Assembly (NCBI RefSeq): GCF_002257565.1
Contig: NZ_CP022736.1
Span: 4,278,001 to 4,342,000, forward strand
Length of the DNA: 64,000 nucleotides
Direction: 5' to 3'
Source: Herbaspirillum sp. meg3
GTDB lineage: Bacteria; Pseudomonadota; Gammaproteobacteria; Burkholderiales; Burkholderiaceae_D
The notes below the pieces were generated by a model. The model worked only from the letters and a program-made list of their open reading frames with translations, was not told the origin of the DNA and did no database searches. Positions 17,744 through 26,243 of this stretch are shown here, piece after piece. Made by a program: the position numbers and the translations under genes. Position 1 is the first letter of the stretch; the number at the start of each line of letters is the position of its first letter.

Positions 17744-18493
17744 TCAGCGCAGTCGCCGTTCAAATCTCAGCTCGACAACGCCCAAGCCGTTGATATCTGC
17801 TTTGACCTTCAGCGCCGCATCGGCAAACAGCATGCCGGTGCAAGATCCGGTGGTGATGATCTGACCTTTCAGCAAAGGCGTGCCGCGCAGCGAACAATGC
17901 CGCGCCAGCCATGCCAGCACCGGCCAGATGTCGCCAGCCGGATTGCCGCCTGTCGTGTGAGCGACTTCAACCTCGTCGAACGACAGACGCGCTTCGATCC
18001 GCAACAAGTCAGTCGCTGGTTGTGACAGTGGAATTGCAGCACCGACGATCAAGGCGCCATGGCTTTGCAGATCGGCCAATTGCGTGAGTTTGCTGCTGCG
18101 TGGATAGTCAGCCAGCCGGCTTTCCACGACTTCAATGGCGGGCAGCATCGCGTCCAGCGCCTCCATCATTTCTGCATTCTCCGGCAAGCGATCTCCGACA
18201 TCAAAATCCCGGCCCAGTCGAAACGCCAGCTCCGCCTCCATGCCGCGCAGTGGATAGCCGTCGTCCAGCGTCACGCCCGACGGTAGCAAACCGCGTGCAG
18301 GCAACGGTGCGCAGATCGGCTCCTGCCCCAGCCCTTTGGCGCCGACCTTCCATCCTGCGACAGGACCAATCTCGCGCAACAACGCATCCTGCACGGCGTA
18401 AGCCAGCGTCAGATCCGATACCGGATCAATCTGCACGCGACTACCACTTGCGTGCGCATTCAACAGCAACTGCGCAATCGTCTTGGCATCCAT
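17744..18493 (-). CDS. 2-keto-4-pentenoate hydratase-like protein (MhpD/FAH family)
   Basis: FAH-superfamily hydratase, 249 residues, expected to hydrate a 2-oxo-alkenoate from a meta-cleavage type pathway. Recognisable parts are GWKVGAKG, the metal-site EAELAFRLGRDF (Glu-x-Glu-like acidic residues), ALDAMLPAIEVVESR and GNPAGDIWPVLAWL. The ATG at 18493 is chosen because GGAG lies 8 nt upstream; another in-frame ATG lies 12 nt further up. The amidase gene ends 45 bp upstream on the same strand and the two may be co-transcribed. No ring-cleavage enzyme that would make its substrate is adjacent, so the true substrate is open. Confidence 0.75.
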   Translation of the reverse strand: MDAKTIAQLLLNAHASGSRVQIDPVSDLTLAYAVQDALLREIGPVAGWKVGAKGLGQEPICAPLPARGLLPSGVTLDDGYPLRGMEAELAFRLGRDFDVGDRLPENAEMMEALDAMLPAIEVVESRLADYPRSSKLTQLADLQSHGALIVGAAIPLSQPATDLLRIEARLSFDEVEVAHTTGGNPAGDIWPVLAWLARHCSLRGTPLLKGQIITTGSCTGMLFADAALKVKADINGLGVVELRFERRLR

Positions 18494-18537
18494 CTGCGGC
18501 TCCATTGACTACTGTTAAATTGAAGATGACCCGACGC

Positions 18538-19965
18538 TCACATCGGGCAACGATGCAACCAGGGATGCGCATCTTCGTATTGCTGCGCCAACGCCAGCAA
18601 TTCTGCGTCCCGGCCGTGCATGCCGATCAATTGCAACCCTGTCGGCATGCCGTCGACCAGGCCGGTTGGCAAGGCGATCGCCGGCAAGCCGGCGGCGTTG
18701 GCGAAGGCGGTGAAAATTGCATGTCCGCGCGATCCGACGGGGGTCCCGTCAATCACGGCCGGATGCGTCTGTTCGGCTGGCCACGGCAGCGCCGCCGTCG
18801 CCGGTGTGAGGATAGCGTCGTACTGACTAAAGATTTCACCCAAGCGCAGCTTGAGCGTGTGCACCGCCGCCAGCGTCTCAAACAAAGCCGACGAGGACTG
18901 CTTGCGCCCCGCCGACAAGTTCTCACGGGCGGCATCACCCAAAAGCAATTCCAGTTCGTTGCTGCTGCCGTTGCTGATACTGCTGCATGCAGCGGCGAAT
19001 TCCGTATATGACGAAGTGCGTTCCATCATCCACGCCAGACCCGCTGCCGACAAGGCTGACCAGCGCTGATTGATTTCCTCGGCAAGATCAAAGCATCCGC
19101 CCGGCACGACGTCATGACCGAGGACGGCAAACTGACCGGCAGCCTGCATCAACTGTGCAGCAATACCGGCATCGACGGGATGATCGCCAAAGCGCGGAAC
19201 AAACAAGATACGCACTCGGTAGCGTGCGGAGGCCGGCGCAGTCAGGTCGCGTCCGGCCAATACACTGGCAAACGCCGTGACATCGGCAACGCTACGGCCG
19301 ATGCCGCCGGCAACCTCATAGTCGAGAAAAATTTCCGGCAAGCCATCGCCACGCGGTACCACGCCTGCCGATGGTTTGAATCCTACCAATCCGCAATGCG
19401 ACGCCGGACGCCGGATCGAACCACCGCCATCTGTCGCCAGCGCCAGCGGGCCGCAGCCGGCCGCCACTGCCGCCGCCGCGCCGCCGGACGAACCGCCGGG
19501 CGTCATTGCCGTGTTCCAGGGATTGCGTGAAGCGCCATGCAAGGCGTTCCACGTATATCCTTGCATCGCGAACTCCGGCAGATTGGTCTTGCCGATCAAC
19601 ACCGCACCGGCACTGCGCAGACGCGCCACAGGCAATTCGTCCTTGGCTGCAACGAAGCCCTGCAGAAGACGACTGCCCCAGCTCGTCGGCATACCGGCGA
19701 CGTGCATGTTGTCCTTGACGCTGACCGGCACGCCGTCCAGTGGGCCGAGCGGCACACGTGCCTTCCAACGTGCGCCACTGGCCTGTGCCGCAGCGCGTGC
19801 GCCACCGGCGTCGATCAACACCATCGCGTTGATCACCGGCTGGCATTGCGCAATACGTTCCAGACAAGCCTCCAACGCATCCAGCGGCGTGAACGCGCCG
19901 CTGCGGTAGCCGGACACAAGCTGCGCAGCGCCGAGGCGCCACAGCTCTTCTTTCATGGTCTGCAT
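18538..19965 (-). CDS. Amidase signature family hydrolase
   Basis: Ser-cisSer-Lys amidohydrolase, 475 residues, hydrolysing an unknown amide to acid and ammonia. Lys is seen in GVPVSVKDNMHVAG, the Ser pair in TPGGSSGGAAAAVAAG and the following LATDGGGSIRRPASHCGLVG core. TTG at 19968 or ATG at 19965 are equivalent starts. It follows the binding-protein gene with only 4 bp between, so the two are an operon. This pairing suggests import and hydrolysis of an amide. Nicotinamide is conceivable because of the neighbouring nic genes, but nothing in the sequence proves it. Confidence 0.82.
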   Translation of the reverse strand: MQTMKEELWRLGAAQLVSGYRSGAFTPLDALEACLERIAQCQPVINAMVLIDAGGARAAAQASGARWKARVPLGPLDGVPVSVKDNMHVAGMPTSWGSRLLQGFVAAKDELPVARLRSAGAVLIGKTNLPEFAMQGYTWNALHGASRNPWNTAMTPGGSSGGAAAAVAAGCGPLALATDGGGSIRRPASHCGLVGFKPSAGVVPRGDGLPEIFLDYEVAGGIGRSVADVTAFASVLAGRDLTAPASARYRVRILFVPRFGDHPVDAGIAAQLMQAAGQFAVLGHDVVPGGCFDLAEEINQRWSALSAAGLAWMMERTSSYTEFAAACSSISNGSSNELELLLGDAARENLSAGRKQSSSALFETLAAVHTLKLRLGEIFSQYDAILTPATAALPWPAEQTHPAVIDGTPVGSRGHAIFTAFANAAGLPAIALPTGLVDGMPTGLQLIGMHGRDAELLALAQQYEDAHPWLHRCPM

Positions 19966-19969
19966 CAAC

Positions 19970-20767
19970 TTATTCCGGCAGATCGCCCGCAGGACGGCTC
20001 AGCCATTTTTGCGACATCTTGTCCAGCTCCCCGCTCTTTTTCGCTTCCGTCAGAATTTCGTTCAGACGGCTGCGCAGCTTGTCTTCGTTCTTGGCCAGAC
20101 CAATGAAGTTCGGCGACACTTTGAGTACGAACTTGAACTCGGTGCCCATCTGCGGGCTCTTCTTCATCATCACGTCAGCCACCTGCACGCTGGTGGCAAC
20201 CAGTTGCGTCTGCCCGGCCATATAGGCGGAGATGGTCGTGTTGTTGTCTTCGAAGCGGCGCAAGCCGGTGGTCGCCGGTGCGATTTTGGTCAACTCCATG
20301 TCATCCATCGAACCACGCGTGACGGCGATGGACTTGCCGGCCAGATCGGCACCGGCTTTGACCGCCATGGTTTTAGGACCGAACACGCCGATGAAGAACG
20401 GCGAATAGGCGGCTGTGAAGTCGATCGCCTTTTCACGATCAGGATTCTTGCCCAACGTGGAGATAACGATGTCGACCTTCCTGGTCTGCAGATACGGAAT
20501 GCGGTTCGCGCTGGTCACCGGCACCAGTACTACTTTCACGCCCAGCTTGGCGCCGACGTAATTGGCCATGTCGATGTCCAGCCCTTGCGGATGCAGGTCC
20601 GCGTCGACAAATCCGTAAGGTGCAAAGTCGGTTGGAATCGCAATGCGGATCTGCTTCGCCTTCTGGATATCGTCGAGGGCAGTTTGCGCCTGTGCGCCAC
20701 AAGCCGATGCGAACAGCATCAGGGCGGCAATACCAAGGGAAAAGCGACGTTTGGTGATGGTCATCAT
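19970..20767 (-). CDS. Polar amino-acid type ABC substrate-binding protein (SBP_bac_3), orphan
   Basis: Periplasmic solute receptor of 265 residues. The signal segment RRFSLGIAALMLFASACGAQ is followed by Ala-Gln-Ala; the Cys could mark a lipobox-like site but AQA cleavage is equally likely. The mature protein shows IRIAIPTDFAPYGFVDADL, GLDIDMANYVGAKLG and DIVISTLGKNPDREKAIDF, typical of the glutamine/histidine-binding family. No permease or ATPase of its type is near, so it would have to use transport parts encoded elsewhere. It precedes the amidase by 4 bp and follows the GntR regulator by 14 bp, forming one leftward unit. Confidence 0.85.
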   Translation of the reverse strand: MMTITKRRFSLGIAALMLFASACGAQAQTALDDIQKAKQIRIAIPTDFAPYGFVDADLHPQGLDIDMANYVGAKLGVKVVLVPVTSANRIPYLQTRKVDIVISTLGKNPDREKAIDFTAAYSPFFIGVFGPKTMAVKAGADLAGKSIAVTRGSMDDMELTKIAPATTGLRRFEDNNTTISAYMAGQTQLVATSVQVADVMMKKSPQMGTEFKFVLKVSPNFIGLAKNEDKLRSRLNEILTEAKKSGELDKMSQKWLSRPAGDLPE

Positions 20768-20781
20768 TGCATTACTCCATG

Positions 20782-21561
20782 TCAGGTTGGACGGGACGGC
20801 CGCGTGGTGCGGCCCTTTGCTGCAGTTTTCGGTGACGGATTGCCGGGTGAGGCGGAGGTACCAGAGACCCCACGCATATCCAGCGGCTGCAAGACTTCAT
20901 GCAGCGTCATCAAGGGATCTGGAATGCGGGCGGCTTCGGTATCGTCTTGCATCGGCAGCTTGACGTGCCAGGTGCCGAGATGAGCGGCCATGAGCTGTTC
21001 AGCATGCATCAGATCGCCGGCTTCCAACGCTTCGACGATCTGTGCATGCTCGTCACAAGAGTGGGAGGCGTCCGCATCGCTCTGGTGTTCAATGGCGATC
21101 AGCGTGGTAAGCGCCGTCAGATCTTTCAGGGTATTGGCCAACACGGCGTTGCCAAGACATTGCGCCAGGCAGACGTGGAAATCGCCCAGCAAGAAGCTGC
21201 GCAAGCCTGTATCCCCACTCTTGAGTGCGCGGCGTTGCTGCTGCAGATGCTGTCGAAGTCGTTTGAGCCCTGCGCTGTCGAGACGCTCTCTGCTGCGCAG
21301 CAGGCCGGTTTCAATCACGCGCCGCGCTTCAAAGGTTTCGCTCGCCTCTTCCTGCGTGGGCGCTGCGATATACCAGCCGCTGCCGACGCTGGATACCACG
21401 AGTTGCCGCACCGACAGGCGGGTCAGGGCTTCGCGCACAATCGTCCGGCTGCAGCCGAACAAGGTCGCCAGTTGCTGTTCGCTGAGCCGCGCACCCGGCA
21501 GCAGGCGCTTGGCCAGCACGGATTCGAGAATGCGGTCGCTGATTTCGGATGAAGTAGTCAT
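20782..21561 (-). CDS. GntR-family (FadR/FCD) transcriptional regulator
   Basis: 259 residues. The N-terminal winged helix has LLPGARLSEQQLATLFGCSR and EALTRLSVRQLV. The C-terminal FCD effector domain includes FEARRVIETGLL, DFHVCLAQCLGN and HAQIVEALEAGD, where metal-binding His and Asp residues are expected. A ~45-residue Pro/Thr/Lys-rich tail is longer than usual. The ATG at 21561 is used, and a nested palindromic operator ends 4 bp before it, implying tight autoregulation. It heads the leftward unit with the orphan binding protein and amidase. Confidence 0.88.
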   Translation of the reverse strand: MTTSSEISDRILESVLAKRLLPGARLSEQQLATLFGCSRTIVREALTRLSVRQLVVSSVGSGWYIAAPTQEEASETFEARRVIETGLLRSRERLDSAGLKRLRQHLQQQRRALKSGDTGLRSFLLGDFHVCLAQCLGNAVLANTLKDLTALTTLIAIEHQSDADASHSCDEHAQIVEALEAGDLMHAEQLMAAHLGTWHVKLPMQDDTEAARIPDPLMTLHEVLQPLDMRGVSGTSASPGNPSPKTAAKGRTTRPSRPT

Positions 21562-21565
21562 GCCA

Positions 21566-21604
21566 AACCTGTATGCAGCTTTCGTGCCAAGCTGTATACA
21601 GGTT
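21566..21604. promoter_or_regulatory. Nested palindromic operator before the gntR gene
   Basis: Two 16-bp arms, AACCTGTATGCAGCTT and AAGCTGTATACAGGTT, are inverted with one mismatch across 7 bp. Each arm itself holds a CTGTAYRCAG palindrome. FCD-type GntR proteins often bind TGTATACA-like sites (established), so this is probably a double site for the adjacent regulator. Confidence 0.7.
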
Positions 21605-21735
21605 AAACACAAGGATTTTGCACAACAATGAAGCGAGCTTCCCGGACGCTTGCACAGTTATCGGCTGTTACGCTCCCAGACAGAGCAGACAAGACGGGGG
21701 ATTATCCGGAGGAAAGGTCGCCGAATGACAGGAAT

Positions 21736-21771
21736 AAAAAAAAGCGTGCCGTCCATACAGACGACACGCTT
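21736..21771 (-). terminator. Rho-independent terminator of the second porin gene
   Basis: On the minus strand a 12-bp stem AAGCGTGTCGTC/GACGGCACGCTT (one wobble) is followed by eight T residues, 45 bp past the porin stop. Confidence 0.85.
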
Positions 21772-21815
21772 CCGGCAACAATGCCAGCTCCTCAAGACTT
21801 CAATAAATCAAGACA

Positions 21816-22931
21816 TCAGAAGGTATGACGAATACCCGTCATGACACCCAATTGATTCATGCCGGTGCCGACGGTGCCGCCTGCATCGACGGCAATCGCC
21901 GACGTGCCGGAATTCTTGATGTAGCCGACCGACGTGTACAAGGCCGTGCGCTTGGACAAGTTATACGTCAGACGCGCTACGGACAGTGTGGCGGAGTTTG
22001 CCGTGCCCTTGAACTTCAGACGTGAGATCTGGGTGTCCAGCACCAGTGCAACCGTGAACGGATAGCTCAGACCGAGGTAGTACAGATCGGACTCACTCTT
22101 GGTAGCAGTCTGCGTCTTGCGGTCCAATACACCCAGACCGATACGTGCATCGCTGATCATGAAGTAGCCGTGCAAGCCGATACGGGTATCGGTGTAGCTG
22201 CTGTTGTTCAATCCCAGCAGCGCAGTAGGGCCGCCGTTAAGTTTGTCGTACGCCAGGTTGACGCCGAAAGCCTTGTTGTCGTAGCCAAGCAAGCCGGTGA
22301 CCTGGCGGCAGGCCTTGCTGTCACCGGCAGTCTCGCCGGCACAGTTGGTCGATGCAGGGCCGCCGGCTGCGGTCGCGTCGCGGCCGAAGCTGTAGGTCGC
22401 GCCGACCGTCACATCGGAGAAGGTGCCGAGATATCCAATGGAGTTATCGCTGCGTGCGTTCGGCAAGTAGGCATCCAGATTGCCGATGCTGTGAATGTTC
22501 GGGCCCATCACGTCGGACTTCAGCGTAGAAAGGTAAGTCATGTTGACCTGACGACCCAGCATGACGCTTTGTGTGGCGTTCTTCAGGCCGACGTAGGATT
22601 GACGACCGAACAGACGGTTACCCTGCCCCATGCCGCCGGTGTCAACTGCCATGCCGGCTTCCAACACGAACATCGCTTGCAGGCCGCCGCCCAGATCTTC
22701 CGTGCCCCTGAAACCGATACGGGATGGAAACGAGCCGGTCAGCGACGGCATCTTGACGACCGAGTTGCCGGCCGCGTTGGCATTGGTGACATATTCGACG
22801 CCGGTGTCGATCAAACCATAAATCGTCACCTGCGATTGCGCCATCGCCGACGGCGACAGCATGGCTGCCGCGATGGCGCCCGTGGCACCCAGTGCACCGA
22901 TGACACGCGTGGTGCTGATTGATTTCTTCAT
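21816..22931 (-). CDS. Gram-negative porin (Burkholderiales type)
   Basis: Outer-membrane porin of 371 residues, same family as the one at 2533-3576 but clearly divergent. TTGGAGGAGA lies upstream of the ATG. The signal peptide ends at SAMA, and the mature protein begins QSQVTIYGLIDTGVEYV. IGFRGTEDLGGGLQAMF and the terminal ...GIRHTF with final Phe are family marks. A CAGETAGDSKACR segment provides two Cys in a surface loop. It has its own terminator and a palindromic site upstream. It probably serves entry of the aromatic substrate handled by the genes at 23-34 kb (inference). Confidence 0.9.
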   Translation of the reverse strand: MKKSISTTRVIGALGATGAIAAAMLSPSAMAQSQVTIYGLIDTGVEYVTNANAAGNSVVKMPSLTGSFPSRIGFRGTEDLGGGLQAMFVLEAGMAVDTGGMGQGNRLFGRQSYVGLKNATQSVMLGRQVNMTYLSTLKSDVMGPNIHSIGNLDAYLPNARSDNSIGYLGTFSDVTVGATYSFGRDATAAGGPASTNCAGETAGDSKACRQVTGLLGYDNKAFGVNLAYDKLNGGPTALLGLNNSSYTDTRIGLHGYFMISDARIGLGVLDRKTQTATKSESDLYYLGLSYPFTVALVLDTQISRLKFKGTANSATLSVARLTYNLSKRTALYTSVGYIKNSGTSAIAVDAGGTVGTGMNQLGVMTGIRHTF

Positions 22932-23051
22932 TGTTTCGTCTCCTCCAAGGGTTTTCTGTTTTTTGGTTCGTGATGTCTTACTTCACAGCGCAAGCGATTC
23001 TGATGTCGCTTTTTCTGCTGCGAGATGGTGCAAGGCGCTGCATTCGTATCG

Positions 23052-23070
23052 ATGATTCAGCGTGAATCAT
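23052..23070. promoter_or_regulatory. Perfect 19-bp palindrome upstream of the porin
   Basis: ATGATTCA and TGAATCAT flank 3 bp, about 120 bp before the porin start and 100 bp after the SnoaL-like gene. It has operator shape; the protein that binds is unknown. Nothing else is evident in the 241-bp gap. Confidence 0.45.
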
Positions 23071-23172
23071 TCTAGCGACGGGGTCGCTCGCGTTAGTTGC
23101 CGATTGGCGTGGGGATCGATCTAATCTGTTTATGAAGGTGCAGAAAACGACACATCGTCCTTCTCTGTTTCA

Positions 23173-23610
23173 TCAGATCCAGAACGATCCGCGCCGCTCG
23201 GAGAACTTCCATCCTTGCGCGGTGAGTCGCAAGCGATCCTGGAAGGTTCCCGGTGCAGGCGGTTTGGAAACAACGTCGACGATTCCCGTCTCTGAATCCG
23301 AGCGCGCCCCCGACAGCAGCACAATGCGCGACCGCGCAAATGCGTGTTCAGGATCTTCCACGTCGACAATGACGTCAGTGCACAAGTGAAAAGTACGTAG
23401 GTCGGCAGGCCTGCTGCGAAACGCCGCGAGGATCACTTCGCGTCCCACCAGAGGCGTCGCCGGGGCCGATGGCCGATACAAGATTGCGTCATCCGTGAAC
23501 AACTCGATCAAGGCATCGAAATCACGTTCATCGTTGAGATAGGCATAGCGGTGAATCAGGCGCTGACATTCCTGCCCGATCAGCAAGTGTTGAATTGCAT
23601 CGAATGGCAT
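23173..23610 (-). CDS. SnoaL/NTF2-like fold protein
   Basis: 145-residue protein of the NTF2-like superfamily (SnoaL-like). The N-terminal helix region CQRLIHRYAYLNDERDFDAL is followed by FTDDAILYRP, a pattern also seen in small subunits of ring-hydroxylating enzymes and in polyketide cyclases. It has no obvious catalytic set that would define a reaction. It lies 5 bp after the livF-type ATPase, at the end of the leftward catabolic and transport run, and may act on or stabilise a pathway intermediate. Function not assigned. Confidence 0.75.
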   Translation of the reverse strand: MPFDAIQHLLIGQECQRLIHRYAYLNDERDFDALIELFTDDAILYRPSAPATPLVGREVILAAFRSRPADLRTFHLCTDVIVDVEDPEHAFARSRIVLLSGARSDSETGIVDVVSKPPAPGTFQDRLRLTAQGWKFSERRGSFWI

Positions 23611-23615
23611 GTCTG

Positions 23616-24401
23616 TCAGCTCGCGAGTTTGAGGTCGGGTTTCCGCACGGATGCGGTGAGGTTTTCAACTGCATTCTCAGTTGCATTTTCAACTTCATGC
23701 GCGTGCGCCAGTCCCAGCAACTGATGCATGGTGGCGTCGTCCTTGAGCAGCAGATCGCTGCGACCGTCGTGGACGATGCGGCCGCGATCCATGATGACGA
23801 CGCGCTCGGTGACTTCCAACGCGAGGTGCGCATGCTGTTCCACCAAAATCAGCGTGAGACCGCTTTGCTTGAGCTGTTTGACGGCGTCCAGCAAGATATC
23901 CATCATCACCGGCGACAGGCCTTCCAACGGTTCATCGAGCAAGAGCAATTTTGGATTACCGACCAGCGCACGCGCCATGGACAGCATCTGTTGTTCTCCA
24001 CCTGAGAGCTGGTTACCGTAGTTATTGCGACGCTCTTGCAGGCGAGGAAACAGTTTATAGGCGGCTGCGATATTCCATTCACCGGGACGTGCAGCGACGC
24101 GCATGTTTTGCTCGACGGTCAGCGAGGAGAAGATTTCGCGCTCTTGCGGTACATAACCGAGGCCCATGCGGTTGCGCTGATAGTTGGCGGTGTTGCCGAT
24201 GTTCTTGCCATCGAATTCAAGACAGCCTTTGCTGACGGTCGTCAGCCCCATCATGGTCGCCAGCAGCGTACTTTTGCCGACGCCGTTGCGGCCCAGCAGA
24301 CTGACGGCTTCTCCTTGTCCGATACCAAACGACAGATCATCGATGACGACGGCGTCGCGATAGCCGGCGCTGAGGTTGTGGATGTCGAGCAGCTTAGCCA
24401 T
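23616..24401 (-). CDS. livF: HAAT ABC transporter ATPase (LivF)
   Basis: Cytoplasmic ATP-binding subunit of a branched-chain/aromatic-acid type importer, 261 residues. Walker A is GRNGVGKST, the signature LSGGEQQMLSMARAL, Walker B KLLLLDEPLEGLSP and the switch VEQHAH. The start at 24401 lies 8 bp inside livG, a typical overlap. The C-terminal ~30 residues (NATENAVENLTASVRKPD) extend beyond the usual LivF end. Confidence 0.92.
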   Translation of the reverse strand: MAKLLDIHNLSAGYRDAVVIDDLSFGIGQGEAVSLLGRNGVGKSTLLATMMGLTTVSKGCLEFDGKNIGNTANYQRNRMGLGYVPQEREIFSSLTVEQNMRVAARPGEWNIAAAYKLFPRLQERRNNYGNQLSGGEQQMLSMARALVGNPKLLLLDEPLEGLSPVMMDILLDAVKQLKQSGLTLILVEQHAHLALEVTERVVIMDRGRIVHDGRSDLLLKDDATMHQLLGLAHAHEVENATENAVENLTASVRKPDLKLAS

Positions 24402-25203
24402 GACGTCGCCCCAGATAGACATTGCGCACACGCTCGTCAGCGCGGATGTCGGCGGGCGACCCCTCCGTCAGCACGCTGCCTTCGACCAGTACGGTGATTT
24501 TTTTGGCGAAACGAAATACGAGATTCATATCGTGTTCGATAAACAGAATGGAAATATCTTCGGGCAGGCGCTCCAGCAGATCGATGATCATGCCGCTCTC
24601 GCCATTGGGAATCCCTGCCGCCGGTTCATCCAGCAACAGTACTTGCGGCTTCAGCGCCAGCGCGATGGCAATCTCGATCATGCGGCGCTGACCATAGGCC
24701 AGTTCATTGACGCGGCGTGACGCCAATTGCAACAGTCCGAGCTGTTCAAGCAAGGCTGCCGCCTCTTCGACCACGCCGGCATGATGGGCCGGTTTGCCCC
24801 ACAGCTTCCACGCGATGCCCATGCGCTGGCTCAGCGGAATGGCGACGTTTTCGGCGACGGTCAATTCAGTGAACAAGGTGTTAATCTGGAAGGTGCGCGC
24901 CAGACCGCCGGCGACACGCTTCTGCGGACTGGCCTGGGTAACGTCGCGTCCCTCCAGAAAAATGCTGCCGGCCGTCGGCGCGACCACGCCGGTGACCAGA
25001 TTGACGAAGGTAGTCTTGCCGGCGCCATTGGGGCCAATCAATGCATGACGCGCACCGCGCTCGATGCGCAGGTCAACGTTGCGGGTGACTTCAATGGCGC
25101 CATAACGCTTGCACAGGCCACGTGTTTCCAATGCACAGGGACGCGAGGATGCGCTCGCCGGAGAGGCAATGTCCGCATGCGATGTTTGCAGGACGGGGGT
25201 CAT
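24394..25203 (-). CDS. livG: HAAT ABC transporter ATPase (LivG)
   Basis: Second ATPase of the importer, 269 residues with a ~25-residue N-terminal extension. Walker A is GPNGAGKTTFVN, the signature is the LivG variant LAYGQRRMIEIAIAL, Walker B is VLLLDEPAAGIP and the switch His lies in FIEHDMNLVFRFA. It overlaps both livM (4 bp) and livF (8 bp), so all are translationally coupled. Confidence 0.92.
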   Translation of the reverse strand: MTPVLQTSHADIASPASASSRPCALETRGLCKRYGAIEVTRNVDLRIERGARHALIGPNGAGKTTFVNLVTGVVAPTAGSIFLEGRDVTQASPQKRVAGGLARTFQINTLFTELTVAENVAIPLSQRMGIAWKLWGKPAHHAGVVEEAAALLEQLGLLQLASRRVNELAYGQRRMIEIAIALALKPQVLLLDEPAAGIPNGESGMIIDLLERLPEDISILFIEHDMNLVFRFAKKITVLVEGSVLTEGSPADIRADERVRNVYLGRRHG

Positions 25204-26243
25204 TTCTGCTCCTTGGCGGGATTGACTGAAAAAGGACGGAACTGATTGCGCAGGCGATCGAACACGCTGCCGCCCAGAGCCAGCAAGCCGCCCGGCGCAA
25301 AGCGCACCAGCACAATCAAAGCGATGCCGACAAAGAACATCCAGTGAAACGGATCAATCGCAGCAGCACGATCCAGCAACAGCATGTACAGCGGAATACC
25401 GATGAACGCGCCATACAAACGACCGACGCCGCCGATGATGAGCATGATCAGGATATTGCCGGACAGCTGAAAGCTCAGCAGATCCAGGCTGACGGTACGC
25501 GTGATCTGTGCACTCAGACCGCCCGCGATTCCAGCGATAGCTGCCGACAGCGTATAGGCGAGAATCAGCTTGGCATGTACAGGCGTACCGACCAAAAGCA
25601 TGCGCTTCGCGTTTTCACGGATGCCGCGGATCGACAAACCGAATGGCGAATTGGCGATGATGCGCACCGCGACGAAGACAACGAACAGCACGCCCAGCGC
25701 GTACAGATACGCCGTCTTGCCGTACAAGTCGAAAGAGAACAGGCCGAACAGCGGCGCGGTCTCCATGCCGGACAAGCCATCCGCACCACCAGTGACGCCG
25801 CGCCAGGTATTGGCAAGCTCATGCAATACAACGGTGGTGACCATGGTCAGCATCAGCAACGCCAGCCCGCTGGTGCGCAACAGCAACCAGCCTGACAGCA
25901 AGCCGACGAATGCCGCCAGACCGGCCGCAACCAGCAAGCCACTGAAGGGTTCAGGCGAAACATGCAGCGAGAAATATCCCGCAGCGTAGGCCCCGATGCC
26001 AAAGAAAGCCGCGTGCCCCAATGTATTGATGCCGGCAAAGCCGAGTGCGAGATCCAGCGAGATGCCGAAGATCACCATGATCAGGATCTGCGAGCCTATC
26101 GACATATATGTATCGAAAGTGAAGAACGCGGCCAGCGCAACCACCCACGGCAAGACGTCGGCGAAACGGACACGGTAGAACGGCAATGCGCCGGCTGGCA
26201 GAATGTGGCGAATTGTGCCGGTGTTGACGGTGTTTATTTTCAT
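25200..26243 (-). CDS. livM: HAAT ABC transporter permease (LivM)
   Basis: Inner-membrane permease of 347 residues with ~9-10 hydrophobic segments. The family core GFAGINTLGHAAFFGIGAYAAG is present in shortened form after the first helices. GGVGRLYGAFIGIP lies towards the C terminus, before the last helix with IVLVRFAPGGLLAL. It overlaps livH and livG by 4 bp each. It acts with LivH, LivG, LivF and probably the binding protein at 32530-33711. Confidence 0.92.
   Translation of the reverse strand: MKINTVNTGTIRHILPAGALPFYRVRFADVLPWVVALAAFFTFDTYMSIGSQILIMVIFGISLDLALGFAGINTLGHAAFFGIGAYAAGYFSLHVSPEPFSGLLVAAGLAAFVGLLSGWLLLRTSGLALLMLTMVTTVVLHELANTWRGVTGGADGLSGMETAPLFGLFSFDLYGKTAYLYALGVLFVVFVAVRIIANSPFGLSIRGIRENAKRMLLVGTPVHAKLILAYTLSAAIAGIAGGLSAQITRTVSLDLLSFQLSGNILIMLIIGGVGRLYGAFIGIPLYMLLLDRAAAIDPFHWMFFVGIALIVLVRFAPGGLLALGGSVFDRLRNQFRPFSVNPAKEQK

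Noticed and set aside
18538..19965. Amidase as the maleamate amidohydrolase of the nic pathway.
   Set aside because: It is of the amidase-signature family, whereas a proper isochorismatase-fold NicF is present at 13346-13978.
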